Positions 17,376-25,444 of a DNA stretch of 64,000 nt are shown here, one piece after another (position 1 is the stretch's first letter; each line of letters opens with the position of its first letter). The position numbers were made by a program, and so were the translations under genes. Below the pieces are notes generated by a model, which searched no databases, was not told the origin of the DNA, and saw only the letters and a program-made list of their open reading frames with translations. The stretch is from NCBI GenBank assembly GCA_019186945.1, contig JABAQJ010000001.1, positions 124,001 to 188,000 of the forward strand, in the 5' to 3' direction. This DNA comes from Gemmatimonadaceae bacterium. Lineage in GTDB: Bacteria > Gemmatimonadota > Gemmatimonadetes > Gemmatimonadales > Gemmatimonadaceae.

Positions 17376-18791
17376 CTAGCCTGCCAGGTTGCGGCGCGCT
17401 GCACTCTCGAACTCTGTCTCGCTTCCAAGCGTCATCTTCCAGCGGCCGAAACCGGATTGGTCAATGAACACCACTTGAAGGCGCTCAGACCGGTATTCCC
17501 ACACTTGGCTTCGCCCGCGCTGGTTCACGTCCGCGATGTTCGGTTCGAACACTTGATCCGGGGCACCAAGTGCTACGAACACTCTACCCCGGTCCGTCAT
17601 CCAGCCGACGGCACCTTCTTCACGGAAGCGGGAGTTGGCCTGAGCAATGCGAGCGAAATAGTCCCGAAGGCCTTCGTTCTGCGGCGTAGCTGGATTCGGG
17701 TCCGTGTCTCTAAGAAAGGCAGCCCAGAGCGCTGCTCGCGCCTCCGGAGCAGCTTCGCGCAGAGCATTCAGTCGGGAAGGGACGGCGAAGTAGCGGAGAT
17801 AGTCGATCATTTCGGAAAAGGTCGCCACTGGCAACTCCTCGCCGAAACCCACGAAGATCGGTGCACGGAGCGTATCGCGTCCGTCCGCGCGAACTACGCC
17901 AACCGTCATGACACCAACGCCGAGTTTCGAAATCGGGACCGAGAACGTTCCTGCAAACAGGGCACCCTGCCGCGGCAGTGACAGATCCGTACTCCACAGG
18001 ACGACGTCTGCCCCTTCCCCTTGAACCAGTACCTTCACAGGCAGATCCTGACCTGGACCATAGCCCTCCACATAAAAGGGAAGGATCGAATCTCTGCCGA
18101 AGGTGAGTGTTGTGCGTGGAGTGGCGACGACCGCCGGAAGCGAGTCTCTCGACTGGCGGATCCTTGCTTCGTAAAACGCTACCGGTGACGAAAGCGACTT
18201 ATCTCCGAAGCGCGGAATCCCAACAGTAGCTTCGACCGCGCTGCCTCGTGGCGCGGACTCATCTCGTACCGTCAGCCGCATCTCGTAGGTTCCTGGGGCC
18301 AAAGACAGAACGTGTCGGAAAATGACGCTCTCGTCGCTTCTCGTCGTCTCACGGAACGCGAGCACTCGAACGGATTCGCTGCTCCGAAACTCGCCAGCCG
18401 GCTCTGTACCACGCCGGATGTCAAGAGATACGGTGTAACCTGCCTTGTAACGATCTCCCTCGCGGCTGAACGTCAGCACACGATTTGCCAAGCCAATACT
18501 GAGAATGACCGTTGTGGAGTCGGCAGTACGTCCCGCAAAGAACGAGAGACTGCCAACGAATGGCGTCTCACCGGATTCGGCGAGAAGTCCCATTCGCCGA
18601 TACAGTGCGACTGCGTCAGGCACCGTGGTCCCTCGCCTTGCCACACCGAACACGGTGCCCGAACTCGCCACAGGCGCGCTTACCGGCTCCTGACGGCCTC
18701 TATTGCCCGATGCGCATCCCGACACCGGCAGCAGCAGCCAAGTCAGCGCACTCAGCCACAATCGTCCACTGGGACGTCTGTTACTCGACAT
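17376..18791 (-). CDS. GWxTD-domain lipoprotein
   Basis: 471 residues from the ATG at 18791; the frame runs open to 19916 but the upstream part is antisense to the kinase gene and has no protein character. Signal peptide with lipobox V-S-G-C (Cys26). The C-terminal domain contains the defining G-W-M-T-D followed by R-G-R-V-F-V-A-L-G-A-P-D-Q and a W-E-Y segment. The middle 250 residues look like beta-sandwich repeats. GWxTD proteins are secreted or membrane-anchored proteins found in Acidobacteria, Gemmatimonadota and related phyla; their function is unknown. It is divergent from the kinase gene at 18879. Confidence 0.85.
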   Translation of the reverse strand: MSSNRRPSGRLWLSALTWLLLPVSGCASGNRGRQEPVSAPVASSGTVFGVARRGTTVPDAVALYRRMGLLAESGETPFVGSLSFFAGRTADSTTVILSIGLANRVLTFSREGDRYKAGYTVSLDIRRGTEPAGEFRSSESVRVLAFRETTRSDESVIFRHVLSLAPGTYEMRLTVRDESAPRGSAVEATVGIPRFGDKSLSSPVAFYEARIRQSRDSLPAVVATPRTTLTFGRDSILPFYVEGYGPGQDLPVKVLVQGEGADVVLWSTDLSLPRQGALFAGTFSVPISKLGVGVMTVGVVRADGRDTLRAPIFVGFGEELPVATFSEMIDYLRYFAVPSRLNALREAAPEARAALWAAFLRDTDPNPATPQNEGLRDYFARIAQANSRFREEGAVGWMTDRGRVFVALGAPDQVFEPNIADVNQRGRSQVWEYRSERLQVVFIDQSGFGRWKMTLGSETEFESAARRNLAG

Positions 18792-18878
18792 TTGTCTTCT
18801 TGCTCGATGAGTACTGTTCGGTGAGCTGTTGGACTGTTTTTCTTGCCGTGTCTGCATGGGAAGGTTAGGTTCGCGCCC

Positions 18879-19790
18879 GTGAATAAGGAAAACCTCTCCG
18901 GCCGGACCATAGCGGGCTTCACGCTCGAGGCACTCGTTGGCGAGGGTGGCACGTCTGTCGTTTACCGAGCCACCCACCCCCAGCATGGAACTGTAGCCTT
19001 CAAGGTTCTGCGCGAGAAGCTTCGCCATGATCGGACCGCACTGGCCCGATTCAACCGAGAGGCAGACTTCGGCAAGCGCGTTCTTCATCCGAATGTCATT
19101 CGAACTATCGAGACCGGTCAGGCCGAGGGACTCAGCTACCTTGTGATCGAGTGGGCGGCCGGGGAGTTGCTTGAGACGTACGCCAAGGCCAAAGCGCCAC
19201 TTCCGCGGCAAGAAGTGGCTAACATCCTTCAGCAAGTCGGCAATGCGGTGCAGGCCGCGCATGAGGCCGGCATTATTCATCGCGACTTGAAGCCGGACAA
19301 TGCGATGTACGATCCCGCTACGGGCGTCATCAAACTTCTCGACTTCGGAATAGCTGCTGCGACCGACACCGCACCCGACGAGCGGCTTACCCGTGCTGGA
19401 TATTTCGTCGGAACCCTGATGTACGTGGCCCCCGAGGCTTTGTCTGGAGCATTGGTGACGCCGGCGGCTGACCAGTACAGCCTGGCCACGATCGGATATT
19501 TCCTCATAACGGGTACTCTTCCATACTTGGCGAAGTCTCCCCGGGAGATGTTTACGCAGCTCCTCTCGCAGCCTCCCATCCCACTCAACAAGGCTCGGCC
19601 CGGGCTGGACTTTGGCGCCACGACCGAGCGGGTTCTCATGAAAGCTCTCGCTCGCGATCCGGCTGAACGATATGGATCCGTGATGGAGTTTTGTTCTGCG
19701 TTTGCTCAAGCGCTCTCTGCTCCCGCTGAACCCGAAGCGCTCCCACAGGGCAGCGTCATCTCGCGGGTCAGGAGCCTCTTCCGAAAGTAG
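18879..19790 (+). CDS. Hanks-type serine/threonine protein kinase
   Basis: 303 residues from the GTG at 18879, preceded by AGGT at 9 bp; the frame is open slightly further. Kinase motifs in order: glycine loop G-E-G-G-T-S-V-V-Y (about 18-26), V-A-F-K-V-L with the ATP-binding Lys, H-R-D-L-K-P-D-N catalytic loop, D-F-G, and Y-V-A-P-E-A in place of the usual A-P-E. The kinase domain fills almost the whole protein; there is no transmembrane segment and no PASTA or other sensor domain, so it is a soluble kinase. Its stop lies about 77 bp upstream of pyrE. The substrate is unknown; the divergent GWxTD lipoprotein gene is only a neighbour. Confidence 0.92.
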   Translation: MNKENLSGRTIAGFTLEALVGEGGTSVVYRATHPQHGTVAFKVLREKLRHDRTALARFNREADFGKRVLHPNVIRTIETGQAEGLSYLVIEWAAGELLETYAKAKAPLPRQEVANILQQVGNAVQAAHEAGIIHRDLKPDNAMYDPATGVIKLLDFGIAAATDTAPDERLTRAGYFVGTLMYVAPEALSGALVTPAADQYSLATIGYFLITGTLPYLAKSPREMFTQLLSQPPIPLNKARPGLDFGATTERVLMKALARDPAERYGSVMEFCSAFAQALSAPAEPEALPQGSVISRVRSLFRK

Positions 19791-19866
19791 TAGTACGAGG
19801 ACTGGCCCCGCCGCGCCCGTGGAAGGCACACCTGATCGCCCGACTGCCCCTAATTTCGTTTCGCCC

Positions 19867-20421
19867 GTGACTGCTCGCGCCACGCTACTGCGTCTCCTGG
19901 CCCACGATTCGTTCAAACGCGGCGATTTCGTGCTCTCGTCCGGGGCGCATTCACCCTACTATGTCGATGCGCGTCTGACGACCATGAGTCCGGATGGACT
20001 TCGCGCAGTTGGAGAATTGGGCCTGAGGACGATTCTGGCTCAAGGCTGGACCCCTGACTCCGTGGGTGGACTGACATTGGGGGCGGATCCAATCTCCTGC
20101 GCGATATCGTATTACTCAGCGGATTCGGCACATCCCGTGCGAGCATTCACCGTACGAAAGGAAGCCAAGGGGCACGGGCAAGGCAGGCTGATCGAAGGAC
20201 CCTTCAGATCATCCGACAGTTGCGTCATCATAGAGGACGTGGTAACGACCGGTGCTTCTGCTCTACGAGCGATAGATGCCGTACGCGCGGCTGGCGCGCG
20301 TGTGCTCGGAGTGCTGGCAGTTGTTGACCGGGAAGAAGGCGGTCGCGAGCTGATCGAGAGGACAGGCGTCCGGCCCGTTTGCCTGACCCGCGTCTCGGAA
20401 CTCGCCAACCTGGGCGCATAG
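19867..20421 (+). CDS. pyrE: Orotate phosphoribosyltransferase
   Basis: 184 residues from the GTG at 19867; the frame is open to 19702 but the extra residues overlap the kinase gene and are low-complexity. Motifs: F-K-R-G-D-F-V-L-S-S-G-A-H-S-P-Y-Y-V-D near the N terminus and the PRPP-binding V-I-I-E-D-V-V-T-T-G-A-S-A-L (about residues 117-130), with a K-E-A-K-x-H-G catalytic loop. It converts orotate and PRPP to OMP in pyrimidine synthesis. It ends 2 bp before the convergent AraC-type gene. Confidence 0.93.
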   Translation: MTARATLLRLLAHDSFKRGDFVLSSGAHSPYYVDARLTTMSPDGLRAVGELGLRTILAQGWTPDSVGGLTLGADPISCAISYYSADSAHPVRAFTVRKEAKGHGQGRLIEGPFRSSDSCVIIEDVVTTGASALRAIDAVRAAGARVLGVLAVVDREEGGRELIERTGVRPVCLTRVSELANLGA

Positions 20422-20423
20422 CG

Positions 20424-21287
20424 TCAAGGGATCAGCGGATCGAAGTGCCGGAGCGTGTCAACGTACGGCGCTATGAGTTCACGGCGAAAGTGATCCAACA
20501 TCCCCTCCCCGTCGTAATTCTCGCGAAAGACCGTGGGTGTCATACGCATCAGCATCAGCACATGTCGGCTGAAGCTCTGTGGCGATGAATAGTCCATTTG
20601 ATTTGCCGCGGTCGCCAACGAAAGCCCGGGGTTCTCGAGGAGTTGAGCGGCACACGCGAGTCGCGCTAACGTGAGGTACTGTTTCGGTGCCGGGAGATTA
20701 TTTCGGAAGAAGCGACTCATGAGCGTACTCGGTACCACGCTCAGTCGCTCCGAAAGTCCTCGGACAGTCGATACCCGGGGCGCGAGTTCGAAGACCGCTT
20801 GAAAGAACTGTCGCAGTCCGCCTCTGGCATCCGGAACCTCGGAATCGAGGAGTGCCACCCCGAGGCGTTGCAGGTTCGTCGCATGATCGCGAATGAGCAG
20901 CCTGCGCAGTTCCTGCCAGCCCCGAGGATCGCGGACATCTACCAGGGTCCGCACGCCGCATCGCCCAAGGAGCAGCACTGCCTGCGCTGTCTGCGGAAGG
21001 TACTGAGAGACGACGGCGACCGTCGGGATGCGCGGATACTCCCGCACGATTCGAGCGATTCGATTCGGATTTTCGTGAGCACAAACGTTCACCGACAGCA
21101 GTACAGCGTGAATGCGATTGGTACGAAGATCCTTCGTGATCTGCTCGATCGATTCGCGATGGCAGGAGTGATACAGCCCGATGCCAGCTGCATCGATCCG
21201 GATTCGTTCGTCTGGCGAAAGGACAGTGGCAATAGGTACTGCTTCGCGGTGCGTTGTCTGTGCGACAACTGAAGCCTGGCACGTCAT
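20424..21287 (-). CDS. AraC-family regulator with an N-terminal receiver-like domain
   Basis: 287 residues. The C-terminal 100 residues form the AraC double helix-turn-helix, with L-T-L-A-R-L-A-C-A-A-Q-L-L-E-N-P-G-L-S-L-A followed by A-A-N-Q-M-D-Y-S-S-P-Q-S-F-S-R-H and T-P-T-V-F-R-E-N. The first 130 residues resemble an alpha/beta response-regulator fold (V-L-L-S-V-N-V, T-V-A-V-V-S-Q-Y, G-V-R-T-L-V-D), but the usual phosphorylated Asp is not obvious. No histidine kinase gene is near. It is transcribed away from rnpB, 128 bp to the left of the RNA's 5' end. Targets are unknown. Confidence 0.82.
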   Translation of the reverse strand: MTCQASVVAQTTHREAVPIATVLSPDERIRIDAAGIGLYHSCHRESIEQITKDLRTNRIHAVLLSVNVCAHENPNRIARIVREYPRIPTVAVVSQYLPQTAQAVLLLGRCGVRTLVDVRDPRGWQELRRLLIRDHATNLQRLGVALLDSEVPDARGGLRQFFQAVFELAPRVSTVRGLSERLSVVPSTLMSRFFRNNLPAPKQYLTLARLACAAQLLENPGLSLATAANQMDYSSPQSFSRHVLMLMRMTPTVFRENYDGEGMLDHFRRELIAPYVDTLRHFDPLIP

Positions 21288-21402
21288 TGTCTCCCCCGGG
21301 GTTCGAAGACAACGCCGAGTGTACCGGGCGCTGTCACCATGGCGTCATTCGCCGCCGGTTTCCGCCGACGCTTGTCGGCTCCCGTACGTGGTACGAAGGA
21401 GC

Positions 21403-21408
21403 TAAATT
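21403..21408 (+). promoter_or_regulatory. Putative -10 element of the RNase P RNA gene
   Basis: TAAATT lies 7-8 bp upstream of the first paired base of the RNase P P1 helix (about 21416). No good -35 hexamer was found at 16-18 bp, so this is a weak call. Confidence 0.35.
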
Positions 21409-21415
21409 CTGTCCA

Positions 21416-21803
21416 TCGATGTGCGGACCGGGTGATCGCAGATCGCGCGAACGCTTGATCTGAGGAAAGTCCGGGCTCCACGGGGCAGGCTGCCAGGTAA
21501 CACCTGGGCGCAGGCTGGTTGCCTGTGACGGAAAGTGCAACAGAAAGTAAACCGCCAGCGGAGTAATGCTGGTAAGGGTGCAATGGCGAGGTAAGAGCTC
21601 ACCGCATTCCCGGTAACGGGGATGGCACGGCAAACCCCAGCCGGAGCAAGGCCAAATAGGCGGCGATGGATACGGCCCTTATCCGACCAACACGCCGCGG
21701 GTAGGCTGCTAGAAATTGCAGGCGACTGCAATTCCAGAGGAATGATCATCGGCAGCTTCTAGCGAGGCTGCACACAGAACCCGGCTTATCGGTTCGCCAT
21801 CGA
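21416..21803 (+). ncRNA. rnpB: RNase P RNA, bacterial type A
   Basis: About 388 nt. The universally conserved 5' block G-A-G-G-A-A-A-G-U-C-C-G-G-G-C-U-C-C is at 21461-21480 and the 3' block A-C-A-G-A-A-C-C-C-G-G-C-U-U-A-U at about 21774-21789. The ends pair to form helix P1: TCGATG-T-GCGGACC at 21417-21430 with GGTTCGCCATCGA at 21791-21803, with one bulged base. It is the catalytic RNA that matures tRNA 5' ends with the protein RnpA, encoded 3 kb away at 24842-25222. A strong terminator follows. Confidence 0.96.
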
Positions 21804-21813
21804 CTGTGGGAGA

Positions 21814-21853
21814 GCACGAGGGAGCAAGGCCCATCCGGTTTGCTCCCTCGTGC
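21814..21853 (+). terminator. Terminator hairpin after rnpB
   Basis: A perfect 14-bp stem (GCACGAGGGAGCAA at 21814-21827 and its complement at 21840-21853) with a 12-nt loop, followed by TTGTTC. It lies between rnpB and the convergent dnaN; the T-run is weak and only on the plus side. Confidence 0.8.
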
Positions 21854-21875
21854 TTGTTCAGTGCTTTGAACATAC

Positions 21876-22982
21876 CTAGTCGACAAGTCGGAGCGGCATC
21901 AGCAGACACAGGTAGTCCGCACCACCATCCCAGCCTTCCGGCGAGATCGTTGCAGCCCGCTCAGGTCCCTTGAGAGTGAGTCGAACATCGTCCGTTGGCA
22001 TGTAGCGGAGGATCTCCAGGAGGTAGTTGCCGTTGAATCCGATCTCCAGAGGATCCCCGGAAAAGTGGACTGGAAGTTCATCTTGGGCTTCGCCCACATC
22101 GGGCGTTTGCACGCTGAACTTCACGAGGGCGGCATTGAACGAAAGACGAACTCGATGCGTCTGGTCCGAAGCCACGATCGCCATGCGCCGCAGAGCGCTC
22201 GTCAAGGCAGCCCGGTCGATAACCGCGGTCTTGTCGTTATCGAGCGGAATTACTTGCTCGTAGTTCGGGTAGGGACCCTCGATGACGCGCGAGATGACCG
22301 TGGTAAGCGGTGACCGGAAGGAGATGTGGTTCTCGCTCATTCCGATTTCCAGTTCCTCGTCGGCTGGAAAAAGTCGGCGGACTTGCTCGAGGGCCCTTGG
22401 CGGAATGATTACCGAAACGTCATCGCTACCGTACTGTCCCCCCACTTGCATTCGCGCAAGACGGTGCCCATTCGTGGCGACCATCAAGAGCTGCGAAGGA
22501 TGAATCTCCCAGAGCACACCGTTCAGGATCGGTCTACTCTCTTCGGTAGACACCGCGAAGACCGTGTGCGAGATGAGTCGCTGAAGATCGCCGGATTTCA
22601 CACGAAGGTTGCGGTCATACGCCACCGCTGGAAAGGCCGGGAACTCGTCCTTGGCCATTCCCAGCAGTTTGAACTTGGACCGACCACACTCGATGACTGC
22701 CCGCTGGTCGCTCGAGCTGATCTTGACCGACGGAGCGGGGAGTTCACGGGCAATTTCTGTGATCTTTCTGGCCGGCAGTGTAAGAGCACCTGCCGTTTCG
22801 ACATCCGCGGCCACTTCCGTGCTCACAGCAACATCAAGATCGGTTGCCGACAGCTTCAGTCCGCGCTCCGTTGTTTCCAGCAGGAGATTACCCAGAACTG
22901 GTAGAGTGGTCTTCCCTGGTACCGCCGAGGCAACGGCTGAAAGGCCTTCCTGAAGCTTCTCCCTCGCAATGGATAGGCGCAT
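21876..22982 (-). CDS. dnaN: DNA polymerase III sliding clamp (beta subunit)
   Basis: 368 residues, the standard length. N-terminal M-R-L-S-I-A-R-E-K-L-Q-E-G-L, the S-R-P-I-L-N-G-V-L-W domain junction near residue 148, and the conserved C-terminal M-P-L-R-L-V-D identify it. It forms a ring dimer that tethers polymerase III and other factors to DNA. It lies 138 bp downstream of dnaA on the same strand, the conserved dnaA-dnaN order, and is convergent with rnpB. Confidence 0.97.
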   Translation of the reverse strand: MRLSIAREKLQEGLSAVASAVPGKTTLPVLGNLLLETTERGLKLSATDLDVAVSTEVAADVETAGALTLPARKITEIARELPAPSVKISSSDQRAVIECGRSKFKLLGMAKDEFPAFPAVAYDRNLRVKSGDLQRLISHTVFAVSTEESRPILNGVLWEIHPSQLLMVATNGHRLARMQVGGQYGSDDVSVIIPPRALEQVRRLFPADEELEIGMSENHISFRSPLTTVISRVIEGPYPNYEQVIPLDNDKTAVIDRAALTSALRRMAIVASDQTHRVRLSFNAALVKFSVQTPDVGEAQDELPVHFSGDPLEIGFNGNYLLEILRYMPTDDVRLTLKGPERAATISPEGWDGGADYLCLLMPLRLVD

Positions 22983-23120
22983 GATTCTGGTTAGGGGTGT
23001 TTAGGAAGCGAGGGTCTCGTCGACCCGATGGTCGCCATCTTTTATTTACAGACCGAACCCTATTGAAACGATTTGGTTTGAAAATGCAACAGTAGTAGAG
23101 CGTGTGGAAATGTGGAGATC
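22983..23120. other. dnaA-dnaN intergenic region with DnaA-box-like sites, candidate oriC part
   Basis: This 138-bp gap is A/T-rich in its middle (23038-23050 and 23080-23092). It has two adjacent sites related to the DnaA box complement TGTGGATAA: TGTGGAAAT at 23103-23111 and TGTGGAGAT at 23111-23119, plus a weaker TTATTTACA at 23042-23050. These features fit a DnaA-binding or unwinding region but are few; they could also serve dnaN regulation. Confidence 0.5.
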
Positions 23121-24548
23121 CTAGGCTGAACCCTCCCTCTCCTGTTCTGGGGTAGCTACGTACGGTATGCCCGTAAGACTCAGCCATGCATGCTGGTAAT
23201 TGGCCTGAAACGATGGTTCGGATGCGAGTTGTTCCTTCGCCCGACCCAAGCTGTGGATGACTGTGGAGTGGTCGCGATCCGAGAAGGCGCTTCCGATTTC
23301 CACGAGTTGCAGGTGGAGCAGCTCTCGACAAAGGTGCATGGCTGCCTGTCGAGGAATGGTGAGTGTCTTCAAGCGTGACTTGGACCTAAGATCGGCGACA
23401 GAGACATTCCAGACTGCCGCAACCGCCGCCTGGATGGTTTCGGGAGTGATAGGCGGTCGACCGTTGGAGAGGGTGCTGGGATCCTGAAAGCGGTCGTTGA
23501 AAGCATCGGCTGCAGTGGAAAGAGTGATCTCCCGGTGTTTGAGCGAGGCGAAAGCCAGGAGCCTCACGATTGCGCCCTCGAGCTCACGCACACTTCCCTG
23601 GACATGTTCTGCCAGAAGGCGGATCACGTTATCGGGGATGGTTCGTTCCAGTTGATCGACTTGAGCCTTCTTTCGGAGGATTGCTATGCGGTGTTCGAGA
23701 TCTGGAACGGTGATGTCTGCGACAAGTCCCCATTGAAAACGAGTAATCAGACGGCTCTCGATACCTGTGACCTCAGAGGGCGAACGGTCGGAAGTGACCA
23801 CGATTTGCCGACCTGCTTCGTAGAGCGCGTTGAAGGTATGGAAGAACTCCTCTTGTGTGCCTTCCTTGTTCTTCAGAAAGTGAACGTCGTCAATTAGAAG
23901 AAGATCTGCTTCGCGGAAGCGTGTGCGGAACGCGGGCATCGCGCGGCTCTGGATTGCCGTAACGTACTCATTGGTGAACTGCTCAGCGCCAAGGTAGATG
24001 ATTCGGAACTCGGGTTTCCGGACGAGGATTTCATGTGCAATGGCCTGCATGAGGTGCGTCTTGCCCAAGCCTGTTGGCCCATGAATGAAGAAGGGATTGT
24101 AGACTCGTCCCGGAGCGTCAGCGATGGCAAGTGCAGCGGCGGCGGCAAGTTCGTTGGACTTCCCGATTACGAACTGATCGAACGTGTAACGCGTCGACAG
24201 GATTGGACGTGGTATGGCAGTGGCTTGGCGGGCGGGCATCGGTTTCGCCGCCGCAGACGGGCGAGCGAACAGGTCCATCTGGATGCGGTCACGGGTCCGC
24301 TCGTCCACCGAGAAGCCAACGGCACACGGGAAGCCAAGAGCCATTGGAGCGAGCGCGGTCAGCATCGTGGCGTACTTCGAGGTTAGCCATTCGACGCTGA
24401 ACTGGTCGGGGGCTGCCAGCAATAGTTCCGTTCCAGTAAACGCAATTGGGACAAGCGGTTCCAGCCACATTCGAAACGTCTGTTCCGCAATGTCCCGTTT
24501 GGCGCAAGACAAGATGCGCTCCCAGGCGTCTCCGGCTGCTAGGCTCAT
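23121..24548 (-). CDS. dnaA: Chromosomal replication initiator protein DnaA
   Basis: 475 residues. Domain I begins A-W-E-R-I-L-S-C; the AAA+ core starts at Y-T-F-D-Q-F-V-I-G-K (about 121-130) with Walker A G-P-T-G-L-G-K-T at 157-164 and Walker B L-L-L-I-D-D at 216-221; domain IV ends with the DNA-binding signature F-S-D-R-D-H-S-T-V. Domain II is a short linker of about 25 residues. It binds DnaA boxes and unwinds oriC. It is divergent from rpmH across a 163-bp gap carrying two DnaA-box-like 9-mers. Confidence 0.98.
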   Translation of the reverse strand: MSLAAGDAWERILSCAKRDIAEQTFRMWLEPLVPIAFTGTELLLAAPDQFSVEWLTSKYATMLTALAPMALGFPCAVGFSVDERTRDRIQMDLFARPSAAAKPMPARQATAIPRPILSTRYTFDQFVIGKSNELAAAAALAIADAPGRVYNPFFIHGPTGLGKTHLMQAIAHEILVRKPEFRIIYLGAEQFTNEYVTAIQSRAMPAFRTRFREADLLLIDDVHFLKNKEGTQEEFFHTFNALYEAGRQIVVTSDRSPSEVTGIESRLITRFQWGLVADITVPDLEHRIAILRKKAQVDQLERTIPDNVIRLLAEHVQGSVRELEGAIVRLLAFASLKHREITLSTAADAFNDRFQDPSTLSNGRPPITPETIQAAVAAVWNVSVADLRSKSRLKTLTIPRQAAMHLCRELLHLQLVEIGSAFSDRDHSTVIHSLGRAKEQLASEPSFQANYQHAWLSLTGIPYVATPEQEREGSA

Positions 24549-24711
24549 GCAACGGATGTGGAAAACTGGTGGGCCGCGAACCTATGGGCACCCTGTGGAA
24601 AAGTCAATCCGTAGGCAGAACGAGGACGCCTAACGCATTGACATCATTATACTAAGACCCTATGTTCACCGGCTCGATTCTACCTGCATCACTAGCGCTT
24701 CGGAGCACAGT
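24549..24711. other. dnaA-rpmH divergent intergenic region, candidate oriC part
   Basis: The 163-bp spacer has two identical 9-mers TGTGGAAAA (24557-24565 and 24594-24602), one mismatch from the DnaA box complement, in the same orientation and 37 bp apart. A TATACT -10-like hexamer at about 24648 faces rpmH, without a matching -35 at the proper distance. One copy of the over-represented octamer (GCCTAACG, 24628-24635) is also here. This, or the dnaA-dnaN gap, or both, should hold the origin. Confidence 0.5.
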
Positions 24712-24876
24712 ATGGGCAAGCCAACTTACCGTCCGCGCAACAAGCGGCGGATCCGGACACACGGATTTCGCACGCGTATGGCCACGCGATGGGGGCGGGA
24801 AGTCCTGAGTCGGCGTCGGAAAAAGGGGCGAAAGCGACTGACTGTCCAACTGCCGTCAAAGTACGCCGCAGCGTAA
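24712..24876 (+). CDS. rpmH: 50S ribosomal protein L34
   Basis: 54 residues. It starts [13 protein letters not shown] and contains [11 protein letters not shown] and [11 protein letters not shown], the whole L34 signature. It is slightly longer than the usual 44-48 residues, through a tail [10 protein letters not shown]. It has the classical place next to dnaA and upstream of rnpA. Confidence 0.97.
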   Translation: MGKPTYRPRNKRRIRTHGFRTRMATRWGREVLSRRRKKGRKRLTVQLPSKYAAA

Positions 24877-25222
24877 AGGTCGCGAGTTCCCGCGAGCGTA
24901 TCGCCTGACAAAGCGGAGCGATATCGAACGCGTCTTCCGAGAGGGGAAGCAGCGCCGCACGCGGTCACTCGTAGTGCGGCTTGCTGCTTCCCCTCAGCCG
25001 CATGTGCGGGTGGGCATTATCGTCCCGAAGCTCAAACAGTCGGCGGTAGCCAGGAATCGTCTCAAGCGACGCCTTCGGGAACTCGCTCGGTTGAACCTGT
25101 TGGACGTCGCCAAGAGCTCTGACGTGATTCTGCTCGCCACGAAAGAAGCGTTCCGCCGGAGTTTTGATGAACTGCGTGACGAAGTGCTAAGCGCCAAGGA
25201 CATCATTTCCGGCGCGGCATAG
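24842..25222 (+). CDS. rnpA: RNase P protein component, start codon unclear
   Basis: The conserved protein runs [17 protein letters not shown] from about 24887 and includes R-V-G-I-I-V-P-K and the RNR motif [13 protein letters not shown]. The frame is open back to a TGA at 24839, but no ATG, GTG or TTG occurs before GTG 24974, and that start would delete the N-terminal helix. Upstream candidates are CTG at 24842 (inside rpmH, overlapping it by 35 bp) or CTG at 24905. I give the widest possible limit. The protein binds the leader of pre-tRNA with the RNA encoded by rnpB. Downstream yidD follows after 4 bp. Confidence 0.85.
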   Translation: MSNCRQSTPQRKGREFPRAYRLTKRSDIERVFREGKQRRTRSLVVRLAASPQPHVRVGIIVPKLKQSAVARNRLKRRLRELARLNLLDVAKSSDVILLATKEAFRRSFDELRDEVLSAKDIISGAA

Positions 25223-25226
25223 CCTG

Positions 25227-25436
25227 ATGCGATGGATCGTTGTGGCCGTAATTCGCGGTTACCAGCTCTATGTCTCGCCGCTGTTGCCCTCAGCGTGCAG
25301 GTACTTTCCGTCGTGTTCAGCATACGCAATCGAGGCAGTGGAAAGACATGGTGTTGTCCGTGGCGTCATATTGGCGATTCGTCGTATTGGACGGTGCCAC
25401 CCGTTCCGGCCAGGTGGCTACGACCCTGTTCCCTAA
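25227..25436 (+). CDS. yidD: Membrane protein insertion efficiency factor YidD
   Basis: 69 residues. [24 protein letters not shown] contains the conserved Cys pair, and [14 protein letters not shown] closes the family signature. It is a small membrane-associated protein that helps YidC-dependent insertion. It lies between rnpA (4 bp) and yidC (8 bp) in the standard order. Confidence 0.96.
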   Translation: MRWIVVAVIRGYQLYVSPLLPSACRYFPSCSAYAIEAVERHGVVRGVILAIRRIGRCHPFRPGGYDPVP

Positions 25437-25444
25437 AGTGATCA

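Noticed and set aside
18792-19916. Upstream extension of the GWxTD gene frame (846 codons in all)
   Set aside because: The extra 375 codons are antisense to the Ser/Thr kinase gene; the lipoprotein signal at 18791 marks the real start.
24636-24653. TTGACA near TATACT as an rpmH promoter
   Set aside because: The two hexamers are only about 6 bp apart, far from the needed 16-18 bp.
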